From NCBI GenBank assembly GCA_050175155.1, contig JBFXJF010000007.1, forward strand, positions 45,103-109,102: DNA of 64,000 nt. Reading direction: 5' to 3'. This document shows positions 24,511 to 34,038 of this stretch, in pieces (within the stretch, counting starts at the first letter, position 1; each line of letters begins with the position of its first letter). Made by a program: the position numbers and the translations under genes. A model generated the notes under the pieces. That model was not told the origin of the DNA, did no database searches, and saw only the letters and a list, made by a program, of their open reading frames with translations. This stretch comes from JBFXJF01 sp050175155. GTDB lineage: Bacteria > Bacillota > Bacilli > Tepidibacillales > Tepidibacillaceae.

Positions 24511-25161
24511 TTACCAAAGGTTATCGTATACTCTATAATCAATTAGATTAGTATCTATCGGGCAAACCTTCGAATCCCTTCCATATTGCCATGCCCAAGA
24601 GTTAGTCTCACATGGTGGGGATGCCGGATTGTACTTTGGAGCATCTTTTTCTTTACTAATTCCAGGTGTAGGTTCTGCACTCCAGAGTACTGTTTGAATT
24701 CGTACCCTTTCACTATTTTTTGTAGCCTCACAAAAGGCTGAACTAAATTCACCCGTCTTAGGATAACAATAAAGACCTGGTCGATAATTACTACTATAAA
24801 AAGTATCGACTAATCCCCTAATCCAAGCTTCATCAACCTTAAAAAAATCCTCGATGTTTACAAAAATGAAAGTACCTTTAGGTATTCCTAATCGTCCAGC
24901 ATTAAATATTGAATTACGTGCAACTAATTGCCCATTCTTATACCCGACAGCTGTTTTAAAATCATTATATATAGGCATAATTTTAATATTTCTTTGGTGA
25001 ATAAGCTTGATTTCCGTAAAATTCAATCCATCACTTACGTTTTTTACAGTAGTAAGATAACGCCCCCAAAAGAATGGTTTACCATAATTTGTATTAACAC
25101 AATTAATTAGTTCATCAGTAACCTTTTGTGCAGAGTCCACACCCCATATATATTTAGACAT
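24511..25161 (-). CDS. DUF1906-like (glycoside hydrolase-like) protein
   Basis: This 216-residue protein has no signal peptide. GVDSAQKVT near the N-terminus, GKPFFWGRYL, LKIIPIYND-type strands, GTFIFVNIEDFF (about 110-121), RPGLYCYP and WAWQYG near the end follow the TIM-barrel pattern of DUF1906 (Rv2525c-like) domains, which are related to GH25-type hydrolases. Such proteins often act on or bind cell-wall glycans. Secretion is not evident, so release by another route or a cytoplasmic role is possible. It is divergent from the secreted-protein gene across a perfect inverted repeat. The ATG has GGAAGGATG upstream. Confidence 0.75.
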   Translation of the reverse strand: MSKYIWGVDSAQKVTDELINCVNTNYGKPFFWGRYLTTVKNVSDGLNFTEIKLIHQRNIKIMPIYNDFKTAVGYKNGQLVARNSIFNAGRLGIPKGTFIFVNIEDFFKVDEAWIRGLVDTFYSSNYRPGLYCYPKTGEFSSAFCEATKNSERVRIQTVLWSAEPTPGISKEKDAPKYNPASPPCETNSWAWQYGRDSKVCPIDTNLIDYRVYDNLW

Positions 25162-25209
25162 TCAATCATCCTTCCACATTTAATATAAAAACAATTCAAT
25201 AATTATATA

Positions 25210-25263
25210 TATGTCAAGAAGATAATACATGTTAATATATTCAATATTTATCTTCTTGACATA
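25210..25263. repeat. Perfect 16-bp inverted repeat between divergent genes
   Basis: TATGTCAAGAAGATAA (25210-25225) and its exact complement (25248-25263) flank 22 bp. Each arm ends in an outward-facing TTGACA. The plus-strand copy (25256-25261) is a good -35 for the secreted-protein gene; on the minus strand no clear -10 follows. Confidence 0.75.
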
Positions 25264-25276
25264 ATCTTAACATTTT
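25261..25276 (+). promoter_or_regulatory. 16-mer ATAATCTTAACATTTT shared with the response-regulator promoter
   Basis: The exact 16-mer also occurs at 39034-39049 ahead of the response-regulator gene. Here it directly follows a TTGACA -35. This makes it a candidate OmpR/PhoB-type site. Confidence 0.45.
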
Positions 25277-25358
25277 AAATAAAGTATTTTAAAAACTACT
25301 GGGCATTATATATCTGCAAGTTAAATTCTAAATATATATGCAAAGGATGTGATTAAAA

Positions 25359-25850
25359 ATGAAAACTGAAAAGTTCTTTATTCAAGGGGTATTAATCTTT
25401 GCCCTTCTTCTTGGCTTAATTATCACACCGTTAGTGGGGAATGCTCAAGCTACTAATTCTCAGGTCGAGTCCAACAAGAATTCACAAGTAGAGTTAAATT
25501 TAGGTAAGTTTTATGCTGATGCGACAAGAGAAATATTGGCTAATACCTTGGGAATAACTGTTGATGAGTTATATTCCTTAAGAGCTTCTGGTAAATCAAT
25601 CGAGCAAATTGGTAAAGAGAAGGGTATTTCAAAGGCTGAAATAACAAAGGCTTTGACTAAGGAGATGACAAAGAAAATAGAACAATTGTTTAAAGAGGGT
25701 AAAATTAGCACTGATCAAAAGAATAGACTTTTGAATGATTTAGAAGAAAAGCTGGAATATAGATTAGATCGAACAAACATTGGAGATAGGAATCAAAAAG
25801 GGGATAGAAGATTTAACCAAGATTCTAGCAGGACAAAGGAAAATAATTAA
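25359..25850 (+). CDS. Small secreted protein with helical SHOCT/DUF2680-like repeats
   Basis: The 163 residues include a signal peptide (about 1-31, cleavage near GNAQA). A helical region follows: LANTLGITVDELYSLRASG, IEQIGKEKGISKAEITKAL and EGKISTDQKNRLLNDLEEKL. Such helix-turn segments are typical of DUF2680-like extracytoplasmic proteins of Bacillota. The charged tail is rich in N, R and D. Function is unknown; many related proteins are envelope-stress or periplasmic chaperone-like. The promoter region shares a 16-mer with that of the 39122 response-regulator gene, so the two-component system may regulate it (inference). Confidence 0.65.
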   Translation: MKTEKFFIQGVLIFALLLGLIITPLVGNAQATNSQVESNKNSQVELNLGKFYADATREILANTLGITVDELYSLRASGKSIEQIGKEKGISKAEITKALTKEMTKKIEQLFKEGKISTDQKNRLLNDLEEKLEYRLDRTNIGDRNQKGDRRFNQDSSRTKENN

Positions 25851-26026
25851 AATTCTATATTTTTAAAACAAAACCACAATTTGACGAAATGTTTCACCTA
25901 ATAATGGTTGGGGACAAGTGTCATAGTTGCCGTCCATAAATAACTTTCCTTTAGAAGTGGCAAATTTATATGTTTTCTTGTATAATAAAGATGAATCTAA
26001 AACTAAATAACGCTTATATAGCAAAT

Positions 26027-26168
26027 TTTCTTCGGGGATGGGTGAAATACCCTACCGGCGGTTATCAAGCATAGTAGTTTGTAGTCCGCGACCTAACTAT
26101 TTCAATTAGTTAGCTGATTTGGTGAGAATCCAAAACCGACAGTTATAGTCTGGATGAGAGAGGAAATA
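26027..26168 (+). ncRNA. FMN riboswitch (RFN element)
   Basis: The RFN landmarks are present: the opening TTCTTCGGGGATGGGTG and ATACCCTACCGGCGG, then AGTCCGCGACC, GATTTGGTGAGAATCC, AACCGACAG, and the closing AGTCTGGATGAGAG. It precedes ribD-ribE-ribBA-ribH. A hairpin and a T-tract terminator follow at 26221, so control is probably by FMN-induced transcription termination. TATAAT at 25981 is the likely -10. Confidence 0.95.
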
Positions 26169-26220
26169 TTATTAATTGAATTGGCAAATTCAATTAATTT
26201 AGTTGTATTTCTTGTTGATA

Positions 26221-26257
26221 AAAACCCTAAAGCTAATTAGTTTTAGGGTTTTTTTAT
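26221..26257 (+). terminator. Riboswitch expression-platform terminator
   Basis: AAAACCCTAAAGCTAA and TTAGTTTTAGGGTTTTTTT form a stem with a T-run between the FMN aptamer and ribD. Confidence 0.85.
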
Positions 26258-26301
26258 TATTAGTACTAAGAAATAAATTATCTAGATGAGGGACTTAATA
26301 T

Positions 26302-27390
26302 ATGGATGAAAAATATTATATGCATTTGGCAATTGAATTAGCAAAAAAAACAAAAGGCCAAACCTCCCCAAATCCTGTAGTAGGGGCAGTTGTAGTTAAT
26401 AATGGAAGAATAGTTGGGTTAGGAACTCATCTAAAAGCAGGCGAAGCTCATGCAGAAATACATGCTCTAAATATGGCGGGAGATTTTGCGGAAAATAGCA
26501 CGCTATATGTAACACTAGAACCTTGTAGTCATTATGGTAAAACACCACCATGTGTTGAGAGGATTATTAAAGATAAAGTAAAAAGGGTTGTTATAGCAAT
26601 GTCTGACCCAAATCCTTTAGTATCAGGGAATGGGGTTAGATTACTTGAGAAGGCTGGAATTGAGGTTCTTGTTGGAATATATGAAGAGGAAGCAAAGCTA
26701 TTGAATGAAGATTTTTGCAAACATATTATAACCGGTTTACCTTTTATAACGGTAAAGACTGCAATGACTTTGGACGGTAAGATAGCATCCCATTCTGGTA
26801 GCAGTAAATGGATTACAGGTGAAGAGTCTAGGAACTATGTTCAACAGTTGAGGCATGAAAGCGATGCAATAATGGTGGGGATTGGAACTGTTTTAGCAGA
26901 TAATCCTCAATTAACTGTTCGCCCTAAAGAAAAAGGATTAAGTCCAATTAGAGTAATAATAGATACTTATCTTAAAGTTCCAATGGATGTGAAAGTGATT
27001 ACAGACAATGAATCACCTACAATTATATTTACGACAAAGAATGCTTCTATTGAAAAGATTAGACAATTAGAAAAACAAAACATCAGGGTAATTATAGTAA
27101 GAGGAGATATAAATGTTTCATTAATAGATGTTTTTCGAGAGTTGGGAGATATGGGGATTACATCAGTGTTAGTAGAAGGGGGAGCTATTTTAATCGGTAG
27201 CTTATTTGATGAAAAACTGATTGATAAATACATATGTTTTATAGCACCTAAATTGGTAGGTGGTGCATTATCACCCTCATCTATTAGTGGGAAAGGAATA
27301 GCTGAGATGAATGAGGCAATTAAGCTAAGCAATATATCAATTACCAGATATGCAGATGACATTTGTCTAACAGGTTATCCAGAGTGGTAA
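26302..27390 (+). CDS. ribD: Riboflavin biosynthesis deaminase/reductase RibD
   Basis: This is a bifunctional cytosolic enzyme of 362 residues. The N-terminal deaminase domain (about 1-145) has the zinc motif HAEIHAL (about 50-56) and PCSHYGKTPPC (about 74-84). The C-terminal reductase domain (about 147-360) has KTAMTLDGKIA, WITGEESR and VEGGAILIGS. It converts 2,5-diaminopyrimidine phosphate to the ribityl-aminouracil phosphate. It is the first gene of the FMN-riboswitch-controlled operon. ATG 26302 follows GAGGGA. Confidence 0.95.
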   Translation: MDEKYYMHLAIELAKKTKGQTSPNPVVGAVVVNNGRIVGLGTHLKAGEAHAEIHALNMAGDFAENSTLYVTLEPCSHYGKTPPCVERIIKDKVKRVVIAMSDPNPLVSGNGVRLLEKAGIEVLVGIYEEEAKLLNEDFCKHIITGLPFITVKTAMTLDGKIASHSGSSKWITGEESRNYVQQLRHESDAIMVGIGTVLADNPQLTVRPKEKGLSPIRVIIDTYLKVPMDVKVITDNESPTIIFTTKNASIEKIRQLEKQNIRVIIVRGDINVSLIDVFRELGDMGITSVLVEGGAILIGSLFDEKLIDKYICFIAPKLVGGALSPSSISGKGIAEMNEAIKLSNISITRYADDICLTGYPEW

Positions 27391-27420
27391 TAGGGAAGAG
27401 AATTTAAGGCGGTGGTATTT

Positions 27421-28074
27421 ATGTTCACAGGGTTAATTGAAGAAATTGGCGAAATAAAGAGTATTAAACGTTCTGGGAATTCAATGGTTTTAGAAATTGC
27501 TGCAAAGAATATCCTTACGGACACTAAAATTGGTGATAGTATAGCTGTAAACGGTATCTGTTTGACGGTAACGACGTTAGATCATAATTCTTTTACAGTA
27601 GACGTAATGCCAGAAACTATGGGTAAAACAAGTCTTGGAGAGTTGAAAATAGGTAGCACGGTTAATTTAGAGCTGGCTATGTTAGCGAATAAAAGATTTG
27701 GTGGACATTTTATAAGTGGACATATTGATGGTATTGCAATATTGGTAGATAAAAAACAATTAGACAATGCTATCTATTTTACATTTAAATTTGATTCTAC
27801 TTTAGGAAACTATATAATTCAAAAAGGGTCAATAGCTATCGATGGAATTAGTCTTACTATAGTAAAAGTCAGTAAAGAATTATTAACTGTATCAGTAATA
27901 CCACATACATTAAAAAATACAAGTTTGGCAACAAAAAGGATTGGTCAAATAGTTAATATAGAGGTTGATATGATTGGAAAGTATATAGAGAAAATCTTAT
28001 TAAATTATTTAAATCAAAAGACAAATAATAATAGTAGTATTACCGAAGATTATCTAAGACAGAATGGTTTTTAG
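27421..28074 (+). CDS. ribE: Riboflavin synthase alpha subunit
   Basis: This 217-residue protein has two lumazine-binding repeats: MFTGLIEEIG with ICLTV (about residues 1-95), and HFISGHIDG with ISLTIV (about 96-190). It dismutates two 6,7-dimethyl-8-ribityllumazine molecules to riboflavin. Start: ATG 27421 fits the universal MFTGLIEE start and the AAGGCGGTGG site; the in-frame GTG at 27412 lies inside that site. It is the second gene of the rib operon. Confidence 0.94.
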   Translation: MFTGLIEEIGEIKSIKRSGNSMVLEIAAKNILTDTKIGDSIAVNGICLTVTTLDHNSFTVDVMPETMGKTSLGELKIGSTVNLELAMLANKRFGGHFISGHIDGIAILVDKKQLDNAIYFTFKFDSTLGNYIIQKGSIAIDGISLTIVKVSKELLTVSVIPHTLKNTSLATKRIGQIVNIEVDMIGKYIEKILLNYLNQKTNNNSSITEDYLRQNGF

Positions 28075-28097
28075 TAAATTAAAAAGGGGAAATACCA

Positions 28098-29291
28098 ATG
28101 TTTAATACTATAGAGGAAGCAATTGAAGATTTGAAAAGTGGAAAAGTAATAATTGTAGTTGATGACCAAGATAGAGAAAATGAAGGAGATTTTATCGCTC
28201 TTGCTGATAAGGCAACTCCGGAGGTAATTAACTTTATGATTAAAGAGGGAAGAGGATTGGTTTGCGCACCTATTACTAGACAAAGAGCTGAAGAACTAGA
28301 GCTTACTCAGATGGTGGAAAGAAATACTGATAAACATGGAACGGCTTTTACAATCTCTATTGATCATACTGGGGGAACAACCGGTATATCGGCACATGAA
28401 AGATCGCAAACAGTTAAGGAGTTAATTAATCCATTAGCAAAACCATCAAGCTTTCGTAAACCAGGACATATTTTTCCACTGATGGCAAAAGACGGTGGGG
28501 TATTAACAAGAACTGGACATACAGAAGCAGCGGTTGATTTAGCAAAATTATCTGGTGTTTATCCTGCTGGTGTAATCTGTGAAATTATTAATGAAGATGG
28601 TACGATGGCGAGAGTTCCTGATTTAAACTTAGTTGCAAAAAAACATAACTTAAAGATGATTACAGTTGCAGATCTAATTAAATATCGAAGAGAAAAAGAA
28701 AACTTAATTCATCGTGAAGCTGTAATTAATTTACCAACTGATTTTGGAGAATTTACCCTAATAGCCTACACAAATGATGTTGATGACAAAGAGCATATTG
28801 CATTGGTTAAGGGAGAAATTAACAAAGAAGTACCTATCTTAGTTAGAGTTCATTCGGAGTGCTTTACAGGTGATATATTTGCTTCACAACGCTGTGATTG
28901 TGGGCCTCAATTGCATGAATCGTTTAGACAGATTGAGGAAGCCGGAGTAGGTGTGCTGCTTTATATGAGACAAGAAGGCAGGGGTATAGGGCTTATAAAC
29001 AAATTAAAAGCATATCATTTACAAGATCAGGGGTTTGATACTGTAGAAGCTAATCACGAATTAGGTTTTCCTGCTGATTTACGCGACTATGGAATAGGAG
29101 CCCAAATATTAAAAGAAATAGGGGTAGGTAAAATAAGACTGCTGACTAATAATCCTCGAAAAATTAAAGGATTAGAGGGTTATGGTTTAGAGATAGTTGA
29201 AAGGGTTCCAATTGTTATCAAACCAAATGTTAATAATTTTAAGTATTTAGCAACAAAGGAAGAGAAACTTGGACACCTTTTCAAATTGTAA
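28098..29291 (+). CDS. ribBA: Bifunctional DHBP synthase / GTP cyclohydrolase II
   Basis: The 397-residue fusion has a 3,4-dihydroxy-2-butanone-4-phosphate synthase domain (about 1-200; [11 protein letters not shown] motif at about 21-31, RTGHTEAA later). A GTP cyclohydrolase II domain follows (about 205-397; zinc motif [15 protein letters not shown], then RQEGRGIGL). It supplies both precursors of the riboflavin pathway. The fusion has the usual length, and both active sites look intact. It is co-transcribed 23 bp after ribE with AAAGGGG ahead of the ATG. Confidence 0.95.
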   Translation: MFNTIEEAIEDLKSGKVIIVVDDQDRENEGDFIALADKATPEVINFMIKEGRGLVCAPITRQRAEELELTQMVERNTDKHGTAFTISIDHTGGTTGISAHERSQTVKELINPLAKPSSFRKPGHIFPLMAKDGGVLTRTGHTEAAVDLAKLSGVYPAGVICEIINEDGTMARVPDLNLVAKKHNLKMITVADLIKYRREKENLIHREAVINLPTDFGEFTLIAYTNDVDDKEHIALVKGEINKEVPILVRVHSECFTGDIFASQRCDCGPQLHESFRQIEEAGVGVLLYMRQEGRGIGLINKLKAYHLQDQGFDTVEANHELGFPADLRDYGIGAQILKEIGVGKIRLLTNNPRKIKGLEGYGLEIVERVPIVIKPNVNNFKYLATKEEKLGHLFKL

Positions 29292-29348
29292 CAGGGAGAT
29301 AATATTAAGAAAAAGTAAATATATAAAAAGTGAGAAGGAGTAAATATT

Positions 29349-29816
29349 ATGGGAAAAGTATTTGAAGGAAATTTTAACGGTGCAGGATTAAAAATTGGTA
29401 TTGTTGTTGGAAGATTTAATGAATTTATAACAAGCAAGTTATTAGGTGGTGCAAAGGACGCTTTAATCAGACATGGGGTTAATGAAGAAGATATAGATGA
29501 AGTATGGGTACCTGGTGGGTATGAAATTCCATTAGCTGCAAAGAAAATGGCTAATACAAAAAACTACAATGCTATTATTACGTTAGGAGCAATTATTCGT
29601 GGATCAACTCCACATTTTGAGTATGTCTCTTCAGAGGTTGCGAAAGGTGTCGCAAGTGTGAGTTTACAGACTGATACTCCAATAATTTTTGGGGTATTAA
29701 CAACAGATTCAATAGAGCAAGCTATCGAGAGAGCGGGTACTAAAGCTGGTAATAAAGGTTGGGACGCAGGATTAGGTGCAATAGAGATGGCGAATGTTTT
29801 AAAGCAGATCAAATAA
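29349..29816 (+). CDS. ribH: 6,7-dimethyl-8-ribityllumazine synthase
   Basis: This lumazine synthase of 155 residues has GRFNEFIT (about 21-28), [13 protein letters not shown] (about 58-70), [14 protein letters not shown] (about 81-94) and [16 protein letters not shown]. The PHFEYV His is the usual catalytic site. It condenses the RibA- and RibB-derived branches. It is the last gene of the classical rib operon and has GAGAAGGAG before the ATG. Confidence 0.95.
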   Translation: MGKVFEGNFNGAGLKIGIVVGRFNEFITSKLLGGAKDALIRHGVNEEDIDEVWVPGGYEIPLAAKKMANTKNYNAIITLGAIIRGSTPHFEYVSSEVAKGVASVSLQTDTPIIFGVLTTDSIEQAIERAGTKAGNKGWDAGLGAIEMANVLKQIK

Positions 29817-29838
29817 TATAGAAAAATTGGAGAAGGAT

Positions 29839-30300
29839 ATGGAACTAAAACCGATAGGAGTAATTACAAGTAGTTATAATACAAAAGGTGAAGCTCCCAG
29901 ACAAGGACGCTTATCCGATGAAATTCAGGAGATTAAAATTTACCAAGAATATGTTGAAGGATTAGAAGGAATAGATAATAATGAATACATTATTATTTTA
30001 TACTGGCAGGATAAATCTGATAGAAGTAAATTAATAACCAAAACTCCGACTAGTGGTAACGAGGAAAGGGGAGTATTTAGTTCACGCTCTCCGAACCGTC
30101 CAAATCCAATAGCATTTTGTATAGCCCAGATACTTGAAACTAGTAAAGATATGCTTTTGGTTAAAGGATTAGATGCACTAAATGGGAGTTATGTTCTTGA
30201 TATTAAACCATATATTGTTGAAATAGATTGCATTAATACGAATGAAGTAAAGCGAACAGTTGATTATTTAGAAAATATTGACCGGAGGTTTTCATATTGA
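29839..30300 (+). CDS. TrmO/TsaA-family tRNA methyltransferase
   Basis: The 153-residue single-domain protein carries the TsaA signature [17 protein letters not shown] (about 75-91) and the N-terminal [10 protein letters not shown]. coli TrmO N6-methylates t6A37 in tRNA; this assignment is by family. I prefer ATG 29839 (GGAG 6 nt upstream) to the in-frame TTG 29827. It overlaps the ispH start, so it appears to be read with the rib genes and ispH, although its function is unrelated to riboflavin. Confidence 0.82.
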   Translation: MELKPIGVITSSYNTKGEAPRQGRLSDEIQEIKIYQEYVEGLEGIDNNEYIIILYWQDKSDRSKLITKTPTSGNEERGVFSSRSPNRPNPIAFCIAQILETSKDMLLVKGLDALNGSYVLDIKPYIVEIDCINTNEVKRTVDYLENIDRRFSY

Positions 30301-31238
30301 AGGTAAAGAAAATAACTCCAAGAGGATATTGTTATGGGGTAGTTGATGCCATGGTGTTGGCGCAAAACGTAGCTAACGATCAAAATTTTCCCAGACCAAT
30401 TTATATATTAGGTATGATTGTTCATAATCGTTATGTTGTTGAAGCGTTTAACGAATTAGGAATTATATCTTTAGATGGTCACGACCGTAAAGCGCTTTTG
30501 GATGAGATAGAAACTGGTACTGTTATTTTAACTGCTCATGGAGTTTCGCCAGAGGTTAGGAAAATAGCAGTAGAAAAGGGACTTACAATTGTTGACGCAA
30601 CGTGTCCTGATGTAGCAAAAACACATAATCTAATAGAAGAAAAAACTAGTGCCGGATATGAAGTTATTTATATTGGAAAGAATGGACACCCTGAACCAGA
30701 GGGGGCAATTGGTGTTTCACCAAACCATGCACATTTGGTTACTAGTGTTGAAGATATTGATAAACTAAATATAGATTCTAAGAAAGTTTTAATTACTAAT
30801 CAGACAACAATGAGTCAATGGGACATAGCTAATATCATGGGTAAGGCAATTGAAAGATATCCGAATGCAGAAATAAACAATGAGATATGCATGGCAACTC
30901 AGAATCGCCAAGAGGCTGTTGCTGAACAGGCTAAAGGCAGTGAGGTTGTAATTGTAGTAGGGGATCCAAAAAGTAATAATACAAATAGACTAGTAATGGT
31001 TGCCGAGCAAGAAGCAGGCGTTAAAGCTTATCGTATAGCGGATTTAAGCGAATTAAACATTGAATGGTTGAAAGGGATAAACAGTGTAGCAGTTACCGCT
31101 GGTGCATCAACACCAACTCAGCTTACAAAAGAGGTCATCCAATTTCTTTCGCAATTTAATGAGAATGATGAAAATACTTGGCTAAAAACCACTAAGACGG
31201 ATCTTAAAAAAATTCTCCCTAAGGTAAAAAATAAGTAA
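30297..31238 (+). CDS. ispH: 4-hydroxy-3-methylbut-2-enyl diphosphate reductase
   Basis: This enzyme (313 residues) catalyses the last step of the MEP isoprenoid pathway and uses a [4Fe-4S] cluster. Cluster Cys residues are in RGYCYG (about 12), DATCPDV (about 103) and NEICMAT (about 201). [25 protein letters not shown] and TAGASTP are family motifs. The start is TTG 30297, overlapping the TGA of trmO, with GGAGG 8 nt upstream. Isoprenoid from this route would also feed the farnesyl group used by heme O synthase (inference). Confidence 0.93.
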   Translation: MKVKKITPRGYCYGVVDAMVLAQNVANDQNFPRPIYILGMIVHNRYVVEAFNELGIISLDGHDRKALLDEIETGTVILTAHGVSPEVRKIAVEKGLTIVDATCPDVAKTHNLIEEKTSAGYEVIYIGKNGHPEPEGAIGVSPNHAHLVTSVEDIDKLNIDSKKVLITNQTTMSQWDIANIMGKAIERYPNAEINNEICMATQNRQEAVAEQAKGSEVVIVVGDPKSNNTNRLVMVAEQEAGVKAYRIADLSELNIEWLKGINSVAVTAGASTPTQLTKEVIQFLSQFNENDENTWLKTTKTDLKKILPKVKNK

Positions 31239-31241
31239 TGT

Positions 31242-31279
31242 AAAAGATATATACTTATTAAAAGTATATATCTTTTATT
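31242..31279. terminator. Terminator after ispH
   Basis: AAAAGATATATACT and AGTATATATCTTTT arms are nearly symmetric, with A- and T-runs on both sides. It lies between convergent ispH and the FG-GAP gene. Confidence 0.8.
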
Positions 31280-31285
31280 AATTTA

Positions 31286-32416
31286 TTAATCTATGGATAC
31301 AAGATAGACAATTCCTTTTTTCTTTAGCATTTCTCTTGGGGCACCAATTAATATTACATCTTTAGAGCCATTATCTACTGTACTTGAAAACAGTGAGAAT
31401 CCGAATTGGTCTTTTTCTTCCCTACCATACCATCTTTGAATTTGCACACCATTAGTGCCATCATGAATGGAAACTTGACCTGTATATTTTTTGCGAAGAT
31501 GATTTGCATCAAAAGCACCAATGATTAACTCTTTTTTGGAATCTCCATTGATATCGCCAGTTGTTATAGTTTCACCAAAACCTATATCAACTTCGTCATT
31601 CTTAATATCATAAAGATTTCTAAAATTATTACCGAAAACAGATACAGTATTCCCTTCAAGATTTTTTGTAGTGACTATTATTTCGTTAAAGTTATCACCA
31701 TTAATATCATCACTGTAAACTAATGTACCAAAACCAGGCTCGCCTTTCAATTTATAGATTAGCCAACCATGCTTTGCGGAATATACAAATACTTCTCCAT
31801 ATGGTACGCCTGGAGAACCTATAATTATTTCATCTACTCCATCACCATTAATATCGGCAGCTGCAACAGATGTGCCAAAATCGCAATAATCTCTAGGAAT
31901 TGTGGAAATAAACTCTTTTATTAGAATTCCATCTTTACCACTATAAGCATAGACAACGCCTTTTCCGTTTTTGACTGGATTAGGTGCTGAAACAATAATA
32001 TCGTAGAAGCCATCACCATTTACGTCACCTATAGCTAGTGAAAAACCGAAGGCATCGTATTTATGTAAGCTTTTCCAGTAATATATTGTTTTATTTTGTT
32101 TTAAGGATAGAACCTTTACTTCTCCTGATAGATCCTGGTATGTTATAGCTACTATTAATTCGTTAATTTTATCTTGGTTGATATCTTTTACAAGAAGTCT
32201 TATTGTATTAACTTTCTTTTTACCAATACGTAGCTTAGTAATTATTTTTTTTGTTTTTTCTGAGTAGATATAAATTATAACTCCTCCTGTTGCAACATTT
32301 GCAGAAGCAACTATTAACTCGTTTACACTATCTCCGTTTATATCACCAATTACTACTGCATAACCAAAAGAATCTTGTTTTTCATATCCAAGAAGCTGTT
32401 TAATATTTAAACCCAT
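31286..32416 (-). CDS. FG-GAP/integrin-alpha-like beta-propeller protein
   Basis: The 376 residues form about seven repeats. Each has a Ca2+-binding-like D-x-NGD loop (GDINGDS, GDVNGDGF, ADINGDGV, DDINGDNF, GDTNGD-type), as in integrin alpha N-terminal propellers. No signal peptide or anchor is visible, which is unusual because such propellers normally act outside the cell. The start is ATG 32416, 7 nt after GGGGGT; a GTG three codons upstream overlaps that site. It might bind a partner or a polymer, but function is not known. It is a single gene ahead of the divergent amidase gene. Confidence 0.8.
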   Translation of the reverse strand: MGLNIKQLLGYEKQDSFGYAVVIGDINGDSVNELIVASANVATGGVIIYIYSEKTKKIITKLRIGKKKVNTIRLLVKDINQDKINELIVAITYQDLSGEVKVLSLKQNKTIYYWKSLHKYDAFGFSLAIGDVNGDGFYDIIVSAPNPVKNGKGVVYAYSGKDGILIKEFISTIPRDYCDFGTSVAAADINGDGVDEIIIGSPGVPYGEVFVYSAKHGWLIYKLKGEPGFGTLVYSDDINGDNFNEIIVTTKNLEGNTVSVFGNNFRNLYDIKNDEVDIGFGETITTGDINGDSKKELIIGAFDANHLRKKYTGQVSIHDGTNGVQIQRWYGREEKDQFGFSLFSSTVDNGSKDVILIGAPREMLKKKGIVYLVSID

Positions 32417-32600
32417 ATCTAACACCCCCTAATGGGCTTTTTTTTAGGTTATTCATTGTAATGTAAAAGGTGCAGGAATTTTTCTTTTATATTCAGATAT
32501 GTAATTTGTGGAAAATAATAAAATCACGCAACTTTAATTTACTTTAGTTGTCTTATTTTATAGTAAATACGAACGGAACAAGAATGAGAGAGGTTATAAG

Positions 32601-33890
32601 ATGAAGAAAGTCAGCATTGTATTACTTGTTGTTATTATTATGTTTGTATCAAGTCCAGTATTAGCAACTGAACAACCTATTAGAATATTAATAGATAATG
32701 AAATTGTTTATAGTGATGCACCTCCGATTATAATATCTAATCGAGTTTTAGTACCTGTAAGGGTTGTTTCAGAAAAGCTAGGGTATTTAGTTTCATGGCA
32801 TGAAGATGAACAAGCGGTCTACATAAAAAAAGATGATGTTAGTATTAAGTTTATTATAGGCCAAAAGAAAATGTGGATTAATGGAAATGAAAAGGTACTT
32901 GACGTAATGCCAGTTGTCAAAAATGGCCGTTCATATTTGCCAATTCGAGTAGTAGCCGAGTGCATTAGTGCTAATGTTGTTTGGGATGGAGGAACAAGTT
33001 CGGTTATCGTTAAAACAGGTAAGGAATCAGTTTCAGTAAGTTCAATAGAGAATGTGAATTTATTAGATGAGCAAAAGGTTTCTTTTTTTTCAAATGGAGC
33101 TACTCTAAATAATTTTAATATATTTCAACTAGACAGTCCGTCCCGCCTGGTTATTGATTTTGATCAGATGTTAGTTGAAGAATTGCAATTACCTGAGTTA
33201 ATCGAGAATGGACTGATAAAGGAGGTTAGGTACAGTCAATATGAATTAAACCCAAATGTGGTAAGGGTTGTACTAGATTTAAACTGCAAGGTCGATTATA
33301 CTTATGAGCTTGTAGATGGATCATTAGTATTATCGCTGAAACCGCATATTTATAGAGTAGTACTTGATTCAGGTCATGGTGGTAAAGATTCCGGTGCAAT
33401 AGGAGTATCTGGCACATACGAGAAGGATTTGAATTTAGCATTAACTTTGAAACTAGCAAATCTATTAAAGGATGAACCTTTAATAGAGGTTATATTAACT
33501 AGGGATACCGATGTTTATGTAGAATTGATTGATAGAGTTGAATTTGCAAATTCCGTTAATCCCGATATTTTTATATCTATACATCATAATTCTATACCAT
33601 ATAAATCAACTATTCATGGCACAGAAACATATTATACAAGGTCTGATAGTTATGTTCTTACAAAGACTATTCATAAGAACCTTGTTATGTCTACAGGTTT
33701 TACAGACAGGGGTATTGATACCGAAGATTTTAAAGTAACAAAATATACAGATATGCCCGCGACTTTAATAGAAGTAGGATATATGTCTAATAGAGTAGAA
33801 GAACAAACAATGAAGGATCCATATTTTCAGGATAATGTTGCAAGAGGACTTGAGAAGGGTATAAAAGAATACTTTGGTCTTAGTGAATAG
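32601..33890 (+). CDS. N-acetylmuramoyl-L-alanine amidase with copper-amine-oxidase-N-like and AMIN domains
   Basis: This secreted 429-residue cell-wall hydrolase starts with a signal peptide (about 1-22). A stalk-type copper-amine-oxidase N-terminal domain follows (about 25-135; VPVRVVSEKLG, YLPIRVVAE), then an AMIN-like domain (about 150-245), then Amidase_3 (about 250-427). Zinc/catalytic motifs are VVLDSGHGGKDSGA (about 253-266), YEKDLNLAL, SIHHNS (about 326) and LIEVGYMSN. It cleaves the bond between muramic acid and the stem peptide. RBS GAGAGAGG precedes the ATG. Confidence 0.92.
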   Translation: MKKVSIVLLVVIIMFVSSPVLATEQPIRILIDNEIVYSDAPPIIISNRVLVPVRVVSEKLGYLVSWHEDEQAVYIKKDDVSIKFIIGQKKMWINGNEKVLDVMPVVKNGRSYLPIRVVAECISANVVWDGGTSSVIVKTGKESVSVSSIENVNLLDEQKVSFFSNGATLNNFNIFQLDSPSRLVIDFDQMLVEELQLPELIENGLIKEVRYSQYELNPNVVRVVLDLNCKVDYTYELVDGSLVLSLKPHIYRVVLDSGHGGKDSGAIGVSGTYEKDLNLALTLKLANLLKDEPLIEVILTRDTDVYVELIDRVEFANSVNPDIFISIHHNSIPYKSTIHGTETYYTRSDSYVLTKTIHKNLVMSTGFTDRGIDTEDFKVTKYTDMPATLIEVGYMSNRVEEQTMKDPYFQDNVARGLEKGIKEYFGLSE

Positions 33891-33914
33891 ATTAAGAAAC
33901 GTACAGGTGTAATT

Positions 33915-33985
33915 AAAGATGAATGGTTATCTAACGCTCTGCTCTTGCTGCGCAAAGGCTTCGCTAAAGATAACCATTCATCTTT
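33915..33985 (+). repeat. Dispersed hairpin element, copy 3
   Basis: Arms AAAGATGAATGGTTATCT and AGATAACCATTCATCTTT are perfectly complementary around the core AACGCTCTGCTCTTGCTG / CGCAAAGGCTTCGCTAAA. The 3' arm runs into Ts, consistent with termination of the amidase gene. Confidence 0.9.
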
Positions 33986-34038
33986 TTAATATGATTACAA
34001 GTAAGCTGTTATTCTTAATAAATGATACAGGTGTAATT

